Of a stretch of 64,000 nt of DNA, positions 23,995 through 31,864 are shown piece by piece. The DNA is taken from NCBI GenBank assembly GCA_038326775.1, contig JBBQKJ010000003.1, positions 1 through 64,000 of the forward strand, written 5' to 3'. A model generated the notes under the pieces. It had not been told where the DNA came from and searched no databases. It saw only the letters and a list, made by a program, of their open reading frames with translations. Position 1 is the stretch's first letter, and each line of letters begins with the position of its first letter. A program made the position numbers and the translations under genes. Source of the stretch: DYIU01 sp038326775 (lineage in GTDB: Bacteria > Actinomycetota > Geothermincolia > Fen-727 > Anoxymicrobiaceae).

Positions 23995-24848
23995 GCGGCA
24001 AGGGCGGAACGGGCAAGACCACAGTCGCCGCATCGTTCTTCACGCTCGCTCAAGGTGCGGTCGCGGCGGACTGTGACGTGGACGCGCCCAACCTGCACCT
24101 GCTGCTCGAGCCCACGCTGCTCGAGCGCGAGCCGTTTCAAGCGGCGATGGTTGCCGGTATTGACCCTGACACCTGCACCCAGTGCGGCCTGTGCGAGGAA
24201 TCCTGCAAATTTGGAGCTATCAGGGACTTCGAGGTGGACCCTTTCTCCTGCGAGGGCTGCGGCGTCTGCGAACTGGTCTGTCCTGAAGGCGCCGCCAGGC
24301 TCGTGCCCGAGACCACCGGCGAGGTCTTCGTTTCCGAGACAAGGTTTGGCCCCCTGGCACACGCGCTCCTCAGGCCGGGTGGAGAGGCGACTGGTAAGCT
24401 CGTTACCAGGGTGAAGGAGGTCGCCTCCCGCCTGGCGGGGGAGCGGGGGCTGGAACTCCTTCTCGTTGACGGCTCTCCGGGGATAGGGTGTCCTGTCATC
24501 GCATCCGTTGCAGGCTCGGACCTCATCCTTGCCGTAACCGAGCCCACGTTGAGCGGACTGTGGGGGCTCGAGCGCATACACGGTGTAGCAAGGCACTTCG
24601 GGGTCAAGCTGGCGGTTTGCATAAACAAAGGTGACATAAACCCGGAGATAGCGGAACAGGTTCGCCGCTACTGCTCGGAGTCGGGCCTCGAGATGCTGGG
24701 GGTCGTACCGTTCGACGAGGAGGTCAATAAAGCCACCATGAACGGCGAGGTGCTGGTGGAGCTGTACGACGGGCCTGCGGCAAATGCGCTGAAGTCTCTT
24801 TGGAAAGCGACCATGGCGCTATTGGAATCCACGAAAGCAAAGACATAG
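23970..24848 (+). CDS. MinD-type ATPase with inserted ferredoxin domain (second)
   Basis: 292 residues from ATG 23970, directly after GAGGAAGGA, within the end of the previous gene. ILSGKGGTGKTTVAASF is the Walker A, with CTQCGLCEESCKFGAI and CEGCGVCELVCPEGAA as the inserted ferredoxin and GSPGIGCPVIASVAGSDL as the switch region. It pairs with the preceding ATPase, likely as a heterodimer that couples ATP hydrolysis to electron or cluster transfer on ORP-type proteins (inference from the Desulfovibrio ORP complex). Confidence 0.88.
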   Translation: MPAQLTILSGKGGTGKTTVAASFFTLAQGAVAADCDVDAPNLHLLLEPTLLEREPFQAAMVAGIDPDTCTQCGLCEESCKFGAIRDFEVDPFSCEGCGVCELVCPEGAARLVPETTGEVFVSETRFGPLAHALLRPGGEATGKLVTRVKEVASRLAGERGLELLLVDGSPGIGCPVIASVAGSDLILAVTEPTLSGLWGLERIHGVARHFGVKLAVCINKGDINPEIAEQVRRYCSESGLEMLGVVPFDEEVNKATMNGEVLVELYDGPAANALKSLWKATMALLESTKAKT

Positions 24849-24859
24849 GAGGTGGCATA

Positions 24860-25087
24860 ATGCCACTCGGAGACGGAACAGGGCCCGAGGGCAAAGGGCC
24901 GGGAACGGGAAGAGGGACCGGTGGGGGCGGACGTGGGAGCGGCCGCATGGGCGGTGACAAGCCCGGGAGCGGGCCAAGTGGCAACTGCGTTTGCCCGAGT
25001 TGCGGCACTACAGCGGCGCACACGCGGGGCATACCCTGCTCGACCAAGAAATGTCCCAAGTGCGGGACCAGGATGACGCGGGAATAA
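24860..25087 (+). CDS. Glycine-rich zinc-ribbon protein of the ORP cluster
   Basis: 75 residues from ATG 24860, after AGGAGG with a seven-base spacer. MPLGDGTGPEGKGPGTGRGT opens a Gly-rich half like that of the DUF5320-like protein at 14.5 kb. The second half has CVCPSCGTTAAH and KKCPKCGTRM, a zinc ribbon. It is the last gene of the plus-strand ORP cluster. A structural or scaffold role is a guess. The 143 bases that follow show no feature. Confidence 0.75.
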   Translation: MPLGDGTGPEGKGPGTGRGTGGGGRGSGRMGGDKPGSGPSGNCVCPSCGTTAAHTRGIPCSTKKCPKCGTRMTRE

Positions 25088-25230
25088 AAAGGGTTTGGCT
25101 CATCTCCCAGAAGTGTGTGTAGCTGGCCTGAACGCTTGATTATGCAGACGTTTAGGGATTTCTACGCAAAAAAGAAAATCGGGGTCACGGTCTGCCGTTA
25201 TTCCGGGCCTCCTAAACCTCGATATATCCC

Positions 25231-25917
25231 TTATTCCCGCGGTTTCTCGCCGCCCCGCCCCAGCCGCAGGTTCGCCACCTCGAAGTACATGTCGTAGAGG
25301 TGCAAACCCTTACTGACGGCGATGGTCTCGCCGGGCTCTACGCCGTCGCCGATCTCGTCGGCCATGTACTCCTTGAGGAGCTGGAGGCCTGCCAGGTTTG
25401 AGGGGAAGCCGCCCCAGAGATCCCAGGAGCGGAAGTAGAGAATGAAGTGCAGCTTCTTCTCGTCGGGGTAGATGCGGGTGTCGACCTGTCGCAGGCACGG
25501 CGGATCTCCGAGCAATATGGCCTGTGAATCACAGACAGCCATGCATGCCTGGTTGGTGCCATAGCCGTCCTCCCTGTACATCTTTATTACCTCGGGTATC
25601 TGGGGCTCCAGGTAGTCGGCATAGGTGTAGTCCTCGTTCTTGGCCTTCGAGTAGGAATCGACCAGCTTCTCCAGGTACTTGTTGACGAACTCCATGTCGG
25701 TGGGAGGAGGTAGATTGGAGCCCTCCGGCATGGTCGGCACGATGGGGCGCGCCTCGGGGTGGGTTATTTTCACGACCGCGAATTCGAATTCGCGCCGGGT
25801 CTGGCCTTCGTAGGAGCCGCGGTCGATGACGTACTCGCGGCCCACCTCCATAATGGAGTAGATGCATTGAAACCAGGCGTCCGGGATGTCGCGCGCCTCG
25901 ATGCAGGTTATTTGCAA
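25231..25917 (-). CDS. thyA: Thymidylate synthase, methanogen/archaeal type
   Basis: 228 residues. The catalytic cysteine lies in LLGDPPCLRQVDTR and the nucleotide-binding WDLWGGFPSNLAGLQLLKEYM and SKGLHLYDMYFEVA segments match the short ThyA-type enzymes of methanogens rather than the common 264-residue bacterial ThyA. It would methylate dUMP to dTMP, with a folate or pterin donor. The archaeal flavour suggests transfer or an ancient variant. A nitroreductase-family gene follows upstream at a distance of 31 bases. Confidence 0.82.
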   Translation of the reverse strand: MQITCIEARDIPDAWFQCIYSIMEVGREYVIDRGSYEGQTRREFEFAVVKITHPEARPIVPTMPEGSNLPPPTDMEFVNKYLEKLVDSYSKAKNEDYTYADYLEPQIPEVIKMYREDGYGTNQACMAVCDSQAILLGDPPCLRQVDTRIYPDEKKLHFILYFRSWDLWGGFPSNLAGLQLLKEYMADEIGDGVEPGETIAVSKGLHLYDMYFEVANLRLGRGGEKPRE

Positions 25918-25948
25918 GGTGCCTCCGCTAACACTGGGCCAGACCCTC

Positions 25949-26464
25949 TTACCAGGTCTCGTAGTGGACTATGTCGGCCAACTCACTGCGGGGGCGCTCG
26001 CCCGGTGTCCTGGCGGGTACGCCAAGCGGGGTCAGGCCCACGATACGGTACTTGTCGGGGACGCCGAGGACCGCCCGCACGCCGTCCTCGTCGAACATGC
26101 CGATGAAGACCGTGCCGAGGCCGAGGTCCGCGGCTTGAAGCATCAGGTGGTCCATCAGGATTCCGGCGTCTGCCATGTAGTAATAGCGGCCGTCTGGCGA
26201 ACCCGAGGCCTCCGGGTCCATGCAGACGACCAGCAGCACCGGCGCGGTGGCGACGGCCTTCTGGCCCGGGTTGGCCGCGAGGACCTCGGCGACTTTCGCG
26301 CGGGTATCGGCGTTCTTTACCACCATGACCTGCCAGCCCTGCATGTTCGCCCACGAGGGCGCGTAACGCAGCGTCTCGAGCACCTGTCCGACCTGCTCGT
26401 CGCTTACCTCGGTCTCTTCGTACTTGCGCACGCTGCGCCTCTTGCGTATCGCGTCCACTGTCAC
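25949..26464 (-). CDS. Nitroreductase-family FMN protein
   Basis: About 171 residues from GTG 26464 (26515 is the outer limit), after AAGGGGTGG. The IRKRRSVRKYEETEVSDEQV opening binds FMN phosphate, followed by YAPSWANMQGWQVMVV, DHLMLQAADLGLGTVFIGMF and VGLTPLGVPA, all typical of the nitroreductase fold. The electron acceptor is unknown. It is upstream of, and probably co-transcribed with, the thymidylate synthase gene. Confidence 0.87.
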   Translation of the reverse strand: MTVDAIRKRRSVRKYEETEVSDEQVGQVLETLRYAPSWANMQGWQVMVVKNADTRAKVAEVLAANPGQKAVATAPVLLVVCMDPEASGSPDGRYYYMADAGILMDHLMLQAADLGLGTVFIGMFDEDGVRAVLGVPDKYRIVGLTPLGVPARTPGERPRSELADIVHYETW

Positions 26465-26808
26465 TGGAACCACCCCTTGTTCTACCTCGTCGATTGCGGC
26501 ATATTCTACCATCATCCGCGACCCCCGCGCGCGAAAAGCGATCGATGAAACCTGGCGCGGCCCCGTTGATGGTACGAAAGGGTGTCCGGGCCTGGTAAAG
26601 GATGAGGCGGGCCTAACCCTGATGCGCTGCCTGGTCTAGCCCGATCTTACTATCTTCCCCAACAAACCTAAGCAACCCCCGGTGGGGTGACGATAATTCC
26701 TGTGACAGAACGAATGTTAACCCGATGCCCGCTTTCGGTTGTCGGGTTGGAGATACGGGGAATGGAACATCACAACCGGCGCCAGCCGGGAAAAGAAAGG
26801 AGAGGAGG

Positions 26809-27292
26809 ATGGAAAAGGCGACAACAAGAAAACTGACAGCGACCATCATAGCTGCACTCATGATTTCTACATTGCTCCTCATCGCCTCGCCGGCCGGAGC
26901 CCGGGCGTGTGGTTTCGGCAAGTGGTATCTGCCAGAGGGCTAAACCGGCGGGAACTTCGACACCTTTGCGCTGATTCAGAATCCCAACGACTGGGAGGCG
27001 GAGGCTTCGGTCAGGTTCATGACCGAGAACAGTGTGACAGAGCCGGTCGAGTACAAGCTCGGTCCAAACTCCCGCACCACCATCGCGGTGGACGATCAGC
27101 CCGGGCTCGAGAACGCGAACGTCTCGACCATGGTCGAGGCCACCGGCGGGGTAGTGGTCGAACGCTCGATGTACTTCAACTACGAGAACGGCAAGGCGGG
27201 GGGCAGCGATTCTATCGGCGCCAACCAGACCTCGCGCAGTTGGTACCTGGCGGAGGGGTCTTCCTTCACGTCCGGACAAGCGATGTCCCCTG
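26809..27292 (+). pseudogene. Broken WYLAEGYTGG-repeat surface protein (nonsense TAA and 3' truncation)
   Basis: ATG 26809 with GAGGAGG directly before it opens a good signal peptide (LTATIIAALMISTLLLIAS then ARA). The mature part starts GKWYLPEG and is cut by TAA at 26941, exactly where the repeat consensus has Tyr (GYTGG). The same frame then continues as TGGNFDTFALIQNPND through one complete repeat to SWYLAEGSSF, after which similarity is lost. One TAC-to-TAA change plus loss of the 3' part explains it. It is a sister of the L,D-transpeptidase repeats at 29.5-30.8 kb. Confidence 0.75.
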
Positions 27293-27332
27293 TTGCCCGG
27301 CCGGAAGTCGGTGATAGAATGAGCGCACTGCC

Positions 27333-28484
27333 ATGTCAGAGCAACAGGACCGGGAAGGTGTTTGGCGGATGCCTAAGAAAGCCAGGACCATGATGCGCTG
27401 CCGCGAGTGCGGATTCCCGCGCATCGTAGGTTTCTTCATCAAGTGGAACGATAACGGCACCATGGTCCAGTTGATGCGCAGGGATTTCAGGGTGGTTATC
27501 CTGCACCACGGTTTTGTCGACAACCTCTTCTCCAGCATAGAGGCGAAGCTCGGCGTCTCCATCGAGCACATCGCCTACGAGGCGCAGCGCAACGCCAGCA
27601 AGGCGACGTTCGAGGCGTTCGCCGAAAAAATTCCGGGGGTGAAGTACGGCACCCGGTTCAAGTTCGTAAGGCGCATCGCGGTCGAGCAGTTCCACAAGGT
27701 GGCGGTCCTTACCGGGATGGCCTGCTCGGAGACTATAGAGTACGTCCCGGGAAAGTACGGCGTGGCGCGCATCAGGAACCCCTTCAACATGGGCCTCATG
27801 GCGGCGAACGTGACCGGCGCCTTCGAGTTGCTCGAAGGCATTCCCTTCGGCAGTACCTGGGAGGATGAGTCAAAGGATTCCTTCGTCATACGAATCGAGG
27901 CGACCGGAGATAAGCCGGAGATGGCCGAGAGGATGAAGATCGAGTACGGCGCCGTGCTGCCCGGCAATATCCACTTCGACAGGTGCCCCCGCTGCAAAGT
28001 GCCCTGGGCCATAGCCAACTCCCTCAAGTGGATAGAGAGCGAGGGCACGATAGTGGACACGCGCACCGGCGCGCGCGTGATCTTGCTTGATGCGTACATG
28101 TTGACGACCGTCCTCCGCGAGATGGCCTCGGAGCTGGGCGACGAGATCTATGACCTGGTGGTCGCGGCCCAGAGGGATTGGACGGCCGACCACGTGGCCG
28201 AGCTGGGGCTCTCCGGCGGCAACGGGCCGCTGTCGCCCGCCGAGCTGGAGGCCGCCTACAGGGACTACCTGGAGATGCTGCCGCTCTACGGCTACGGCAA
28301 CCCCGGCACCTTCAACGTGAGCGAAAGTGAGGTGCAGGTCGTGGTCGAGAACCCTTACGAGCCAAGTATCCTCGCCGGCACCTTCCAGGGCCTCTTTGAA
28401 GCGCTCGAGAAGAAGAAGAGCAGCGTTTCCTGGGAGAAGCCACGCAGGGGAGCAGTTTCCTTCACGATTTCGCAGGTCGGCTGA
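27333..28484 (+). CDS. Unknown protein with two related CxxC-containing halves
   Basis: 383 residues (ATG 27369 is an alternative start, with GGGAAGG eleven bases before). Not recognised. It appears internally duplicated: CRECGFPRIVGFFIKWNDNG near residue 23 and CPRCKVPWAIANSLKWIESE near residue 213 align, each followed by a helical domain of similar length (VVILHHGFVDNLFSSIEAKLG versus VILLDAYMLTTVLREMASELG). Each half may be a zinc-knuckle plus ligand-binding domain. TGATAGAAT at 27312-27320 could be an extended -10 promoter element. It lies next to repeat surface proteins, but has no signal peptide. Confidence 0.65.
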   Translation: MSEQQDREGVWRMPKKARTMMRCRECGFPRIVGFFIKWNDNGTMVQLMRRDFRVVILHHGFVDNLFSSIEAKLGVSIEHIAYEAQRNASKATFEAFAEKIPGVKYGTRFKFVRRIAVEQFHKVAVLTGMACSETIEYVPGKYGVARIRNPFNMGLMAANVTGAFELLEGIPFGSTWEDESKDSFVIRIEATGDKPEMAERMKIEYGAVLPGNIHFDRCPRCKVPWAIANSLKWIESEGTIVDTRTGARVILLDAYMLTTVLREMASELGDEIYDLVVAAQRDWTADHVAELGLSGGNGPLSPAELEAAYRDYLEMLPLYGYGNPGTFNVSESEVQVVVENPYEPSILAGTFQGLFEALEKKKSSVSWEKPRRGAVSFTISQVG

Positions 28485-28561
28485 CCCGGAACGCGCGAAC
28501 CTGTCCCGCAACCCGCACCCCTGACGTAATATCAACAGTAGCGTTTCAGGCTCTCGCACGT

Positions 28562-28610
28562 TATAATGCCTGGTGCCGGGAGACTGTGGGTTGGGTTGCA
28601 GTCGTCCGGC
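28562..28610 (+). promoter_or_regulatory. Promoter -10 element and leader hairpin of the L,D-transpeptidase gene
   Basis: TATAAT at 28562-28567 is followed directly by a hairpin, GCCGGGAGACTG (28575-28586) pairing with CAGTCGTCCGGC (28599-28610) around a GGGTTGGG-type loop. This would place a stem at the very 5' end of the transcript, which usually stabilises the message. No convincing -35 box is seen. The ribosome site GGAGG is 34 bases downstream. Confidence 0.4.
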
Positions 28611-28657
28611 TTTGTCATTGAACAGGGTTGAAGATGTGCCCCCGGAGGTGGACTTTT

Positions 28658-30769
28658 TTGGTTATGGGAAGAAGTGCCAGGGTTGCGCTCTCCGCTTTCA
28701 TGGCGGTGGCGCTTGTCGGGATGTTCGCTCCCGCTGTTTTCGCGGCGGGACACGGGGCCGCGCCTTACGGCCTGGAGGTGCGGCCTCCGAGCTCCAGCTC
28801 GGGCGGCAGCCTCAAGCTGACATGGAAGGTCGACGACCCGTCGCGGGTGGCCGCTTACAAGGTGTTTCGCTCGAGCGACCCGGACTCCGGGTTCAAGCTC
28901 GTTCACACCGAACAGGTCCAGGTGACCGAAGTGAAGATGATGGACTACTTCGACACGGGCCTGAAGGATGGCGCGAAGTACTACTACCGGGTGGCGCTCA
29001 CCGGGGTGGACGGGCGCGAGCTCGGGCGGACCCCCACGGCCGAAGGCTCCCTTCCCTCGCTATCGAGGGCGAAGACGGGAGGCTACCCCGGAAAGCACAT
29101 CATCATCTCCGTTTATGACCAGCGCATCTACTTCCTGGAAAATGATGTCCTGGTCAAGTCGCATCTCTGCTCGACGGGGACGAACGACCACCCGACCCCG
29201 TTCGGCGTCTTCACGGTGCAGTTCCACGAGTACCTTGTGATAAGCGAGATGTACGGCGGCGCATACTGCTACTGGTGGATGAACTTCGCGCCGGACACCG
29301 GCATGCACGCCCTTCCATACAACCCCGGCAGCGGCACCTACACCGGCGCCAGCCTGCTGGGCCAGAAGGCCTCGCACGGCTGCGTGCGCCAGTCGGTCGC
29401 CGACGCGCAGTGGGCTTATAACTGGACGCCCAACGGCACCAGGATCGATGTGAGCCCTTCCCACTGGGAACCACCGCCCCCACCGCCCCCACCGCCCCCC
29501 CCGTACAAGGGCGGGCACGCCAGCCAGGGCCTTCAGGCGGCTACGGAGTGGTACCTGGCGGAGGGGTACACCGGAGGCAACTTTGACGAGTACGTGCTCA
29601 TGGCGAACCCGAACGGGATGGCGGCGAACGTCACCGCCGACTTTATGAAGCCTGACGGCTCGGTGGTGAGCGGCAGCTACAGCATTCCGGCTCTCTCCCG
29701 TTCCACAATCCATGTAGACAGCGTTGCGGGCCTGGACAACACAGAGGTCTCGACGCGATTGCGCTCCGACCAGCCCATCACCTCGGAGCGCTCGATGTAT
29801 TTCCACGACTTCTTCAACAGCAAGGAGGGCGGGACCTGTTCGGCCGGCGTCTCCTCGCCCCAGACCACCTGGTACCTGGCTGAGGGCTATACGGGCGGAG
29901 AGTTCGACGAGTTTATCCTGGTGCAGAACCCGGGAGATATGGACGGCACCGCGGGGATGGACTTCATGCGCTCCGACGGGCAGAGCTTCCACCGCGATTG
30001 GCCGATAAAGGCGCACTCGCGCCTGTCGGTCCACGTGGACGATATCGCCGAGGTCTCACAGGCCGAGGTCTCCACCCGGGTGACCTGCGACCAGCCGGTG
30101 GTCGCCGAGCGCGCCCAGTACTTCAACTACAACGGCAAGAGGGAGGGGAACGCCTCGGCCGCGGTACGCGCCCCGGCGAAGAAGTGGTACCTGGCCGAGG
30201 GCTACACCGGCGGTGAGTTCGACGAGTACGTCCTCATACAGAACCCCGGCGACACCCGAGGCCGTGCCGTGGTCACCTTCATGTGCAGCGACGGGCTGAA
30301 CGTGGTCAAGACCTATGACCTGCTGCCGCGCTCGCGGTTCACCATCCACGTGGACGAGATACCCGAGCTTGCCTCAAAAGAACTGTCCACTATGGTGGAA
30401 GCGGACGTCGACGTCATTACCGAGCGGTCGATGTACTTCGTGAGCTACGGAAGGCCCGGAGGGGCGGACGCCCCCGGCGTTTCGGCGGCAGACCGCTTCT
30501 GGTACCTTGCCGAGGGCTATACCGGCGGAGCCTTCGATACCTACGTGCTTGTGATGAACCCCAACGACCAGGCAACCAAGGTGGACGTCAGCTTCCTGAA
30601 GCCCAACGGGGAGCAGAAGGGATTGAGCTTCACCGTCGCGGCGCACAGCCGGTACACCATCCATGTGGATGCTGTCGAAGGCCTGACCGACGCGGAGTTC
30701 GCCTCGGCCGTAACCGGCGACCTGCCGGTTATCTGCGAGCGCGCGATGTACTTCTCGATTCCGCGGTAA
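28658..30769 (+). CDS. Secreted L,D-transpeptidase with fibronectin-like domain and four WYLAEGYTGG repeats
   Basis: 703 residues from TTG 28658, nine bases after GGAGG (ATG 28664 is close by). Layout: signal peptide to about residue 30; a fibronectin-III-like domain (SSGGSLKLTWKVDDPS to about 125); a YkuD L,D-transpeptidase domain, with catalytic Cys242 in SHGCVRQS; a proline run near 270-283; then four repeats of about 106 residues starting at Trp298, Trp405, Trp510 and Trp615, each opening WYLAEGYTGG and holding an IHVD and an ERxMYF motif. It would crosslink peptidoglycan at meso-diaminopimelate and display the repeats on the cell surface. The repeats are of unknown function and common in deep actinobacteria. 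Confidence 0.87.
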   Translation: MVMGRSARVALSAFMAVALVGMFAPAVFAAGHGAAPYGLEVRPPSSSSGGSLKLTWKVDDPSRVAAYKVFRSSDPDSGFKLVHTEQVQVTEVKMMDYFDTGLKDGAKYYYRVALTGVDGRELGRTPTAEGSLPSLSRAKTGGYPGKHIIISVYDQRIYFLENDVLVKSHLCSTGTNDHPTPFGVFTVQFHEYLVISEMYGGAYCYWWMNFAPDTGMHALPYNPGSGTYTGASLLGQKASHGCVRQSVADAQWAYNWTPNGTRIDVSPSHWEPPPPPPPPPPPYKGGHASQGLQAATEWYLAEGYTGGNFDEYVLMANPNGMAANVTADFMKPDGSVVSGSYSIPALSRSTIHVDSVAGLDNTEVSTRLRSDQPITSERSMYFHDFFNSKEGGTCSAGVSSPQTTWYLAEGYTGGEFDEFILVQNPGDMDGTAGMDFMRSDGQSFHRDWPIKAHSRLSVHVDDIAEVSQAEVSTRVTCDQPVVAERAQYFNYNGKREGNASAAVRAPAKKWYLAEGYTGGEFDEYVLIQNPGDTRGRAVVTFMCSDGLNVVKTYDLLPRSRFTIHVDEIPELASKELSTMVEADVDVITERSMYFVSYGRPGGADAPGVSAADRFWYLAEGYTGGAFDTYVLVMNPNDQATKVDVSFLKPNGEQKGLSFTVAAHSRYTIHVDAVEGLTDAEFASAVTGDLPVICERAMYFSIPR

Positions 30770-30778
30770 CATAAGAGC

Positions 30779-31621
30779 GTGAAGAATCACGAACGCCATC
30801 GTGGAAGTCTATATCTATGCGCGACCCCGATAGGGAACCTCGGCGACATAACCGTGCGAGCGCTCGAGACCCTGAGTGCCTGTGACCTCATCGCGGCCGA
30901 GGACACGCGCAGGACCCGGCGCCTGCTTTCGCGCTACGACATCCACACCCCGATGATGAGCTACCGCGAGGAGAACCGCGAGGCGGCCGGCCTGAGGATA
31001 ATCAGGCGGATCGAGGAGGGCGCGGTGGTGGCGCTGGTCTCGGACGCGGGCACCCCCGGTATCTCCGACCCCGGTCACGACCTCGTGAAGAGGTGCCTGG
31101 AGCGGGAGTTGGACGTCGAGGCGCTGCCCGGCGCGAACGCCGCGGTGACCGCGCTGGTGCTCTCCGGGCTTCCGACGCTGCGCTTCTCCTTCGAGGGGTT
31201 CCTGCCCAGGAAGAAGGGCGCGCGGCGCAGGGTGCTGGAGGAGCTGGCCACCGACACGAGGACCCTGATATTTTTCGAAAGCCCTCAGAGGGTCGCGGAG
31301 ACGCTACAGGACATACGCGACGTTATGGGCGACCGAGCCATCGCGCTCGCGCGTGAGCTGACCAAGAGGTACGAGGAGGTACTGCGGGGCGCCGTTTCAC
31401 GGGTCGCGGAGCTGCTGGAGAGCAAGCCGGTCAGGGGAGAGGTCGTCCTGGTGGTGAAGGGCGCGGATAAGGCCGCTGAACCTTCCAGCGAAGATGCGCT
31501 GGAGCGGGTCGCGCGTCTGCGCGGCCAGGGCACGTCCCTTAAGGACGCGGTAAACCGGGTGGCGGAGGAGTCACCAGGTATCTCCAGGAGGAGGCTGTAC
31601 AACGCCGCCCTCAAGGAGTAG
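30779..31621 (+). CDS. rsmI: 16S rRNA (cytidine1402-2'-O)-methyltransferase RsmI
   Basis: 280 residues from GTG 30779. Tetrapyrrole-methylase fold with CATPIGNLGDITVRALE, AAEDTRRTRRLL, VALVSDAGTPGISDPG (SAM-binding) and FEGFLPRKKGARR, all diagnostic of RsmI. It modifies C1402 in the ribosomal P site. The usual PGPSA is PGANA here, a small deviation. The C-terminal helical domain is present, so the gene is complete. Its last 11 bases overlap those of the convergent AbrB-type gene. Confidence 0.93.
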   Translation: MKNHERHRGSLYLCATPIGNLGDITVRALETLSACDLIAAEDTRRTRRLLSRYDIHTPMMSYREENREAAGLRIIRRIEEGAVVALVSDAGTPGISDPGHDLVKRCLERELDVEALPGANAAVTALVLSGLPTLRFSFEGFLPRKKGARRRVLEELATDTRTLIFFESPQRVAETLQDIRDVMGDRAIALARELTKRYEEVLRGAVSRVAELLESKPVRGEVVLVVKGADKAAEPSSEDALERVARLRGQGTSLKDAVNRVAEESPGISRRRLYNAALKE

Positions 31622-31847
31622 GCATTGCCCGTATCTGCTTTACGCAGTCCGAGCAGATGTTCTTCGAGAGGTAGGAGTAAAGAGCACCCGTGCCGCCGCA
31701 GAGCGTGCAGCCTTCACGGTGCGGGGTTATAACCAGGCTGTCGCCATTGACCCCGATGTCCAGGGGGTCCCCCGGCTGCAGCCCGAGCATCTGCCGGTAG
31801 CCCTTGGGAACCACTACCCTCCCGAGGTTGTCGATCTTCTTGATCAC
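31611..31847 (-). CDS. AbrB/SpoVT-family DNA-binding protein with zinc finger
   Basis: 78 residues from GTG 31847. The swapped-hairpin AbrB domain is clear: IKKIDNLGRVVVPKGYRQMLGLQPGDPLDI. It is followed by CTLCGG and ICSDCVKQ, a four-cysteine zinc finger. AbrB-like transition regulators repress stationary-phase genes in Gram-positives. The zinc tail version occurs in Clostridia and relatives. It lies 17 bases downstream of the tldD stop on the same strand and may be co-transcribed with it. Confidence 0.87.
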   Translation of the reverse strand: MIKKIDNLGRVVVPKGYRQMLGLQPGDPLDIGVNGDSLVITPHREGCTLCGGTGALYSYLSKNICSDCVKQIRAMPTP

Positions 31848-31864
31848 TCTCCGTCTTCCTTTCG

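Noticed and set aside
26640..26808. Possible riboswitch upstream of the broken repeat protein
   Set aside because: Some GC-rich pairing is present, but it does not match a c-di-GMP or other riboswitch consensus I know.
26941..26943. Stop in the WYLAEG protein as a recoded codon
   Set aside because: It is TAA, not TGA or TAG, and the gene is also truncated at its 3' end, so a pseudogene is simpler.
29468..29510. C-rich run as a tandem repeat element
   Set aside because: It simply encodes the proline linker of the L,D-transpeptidase.
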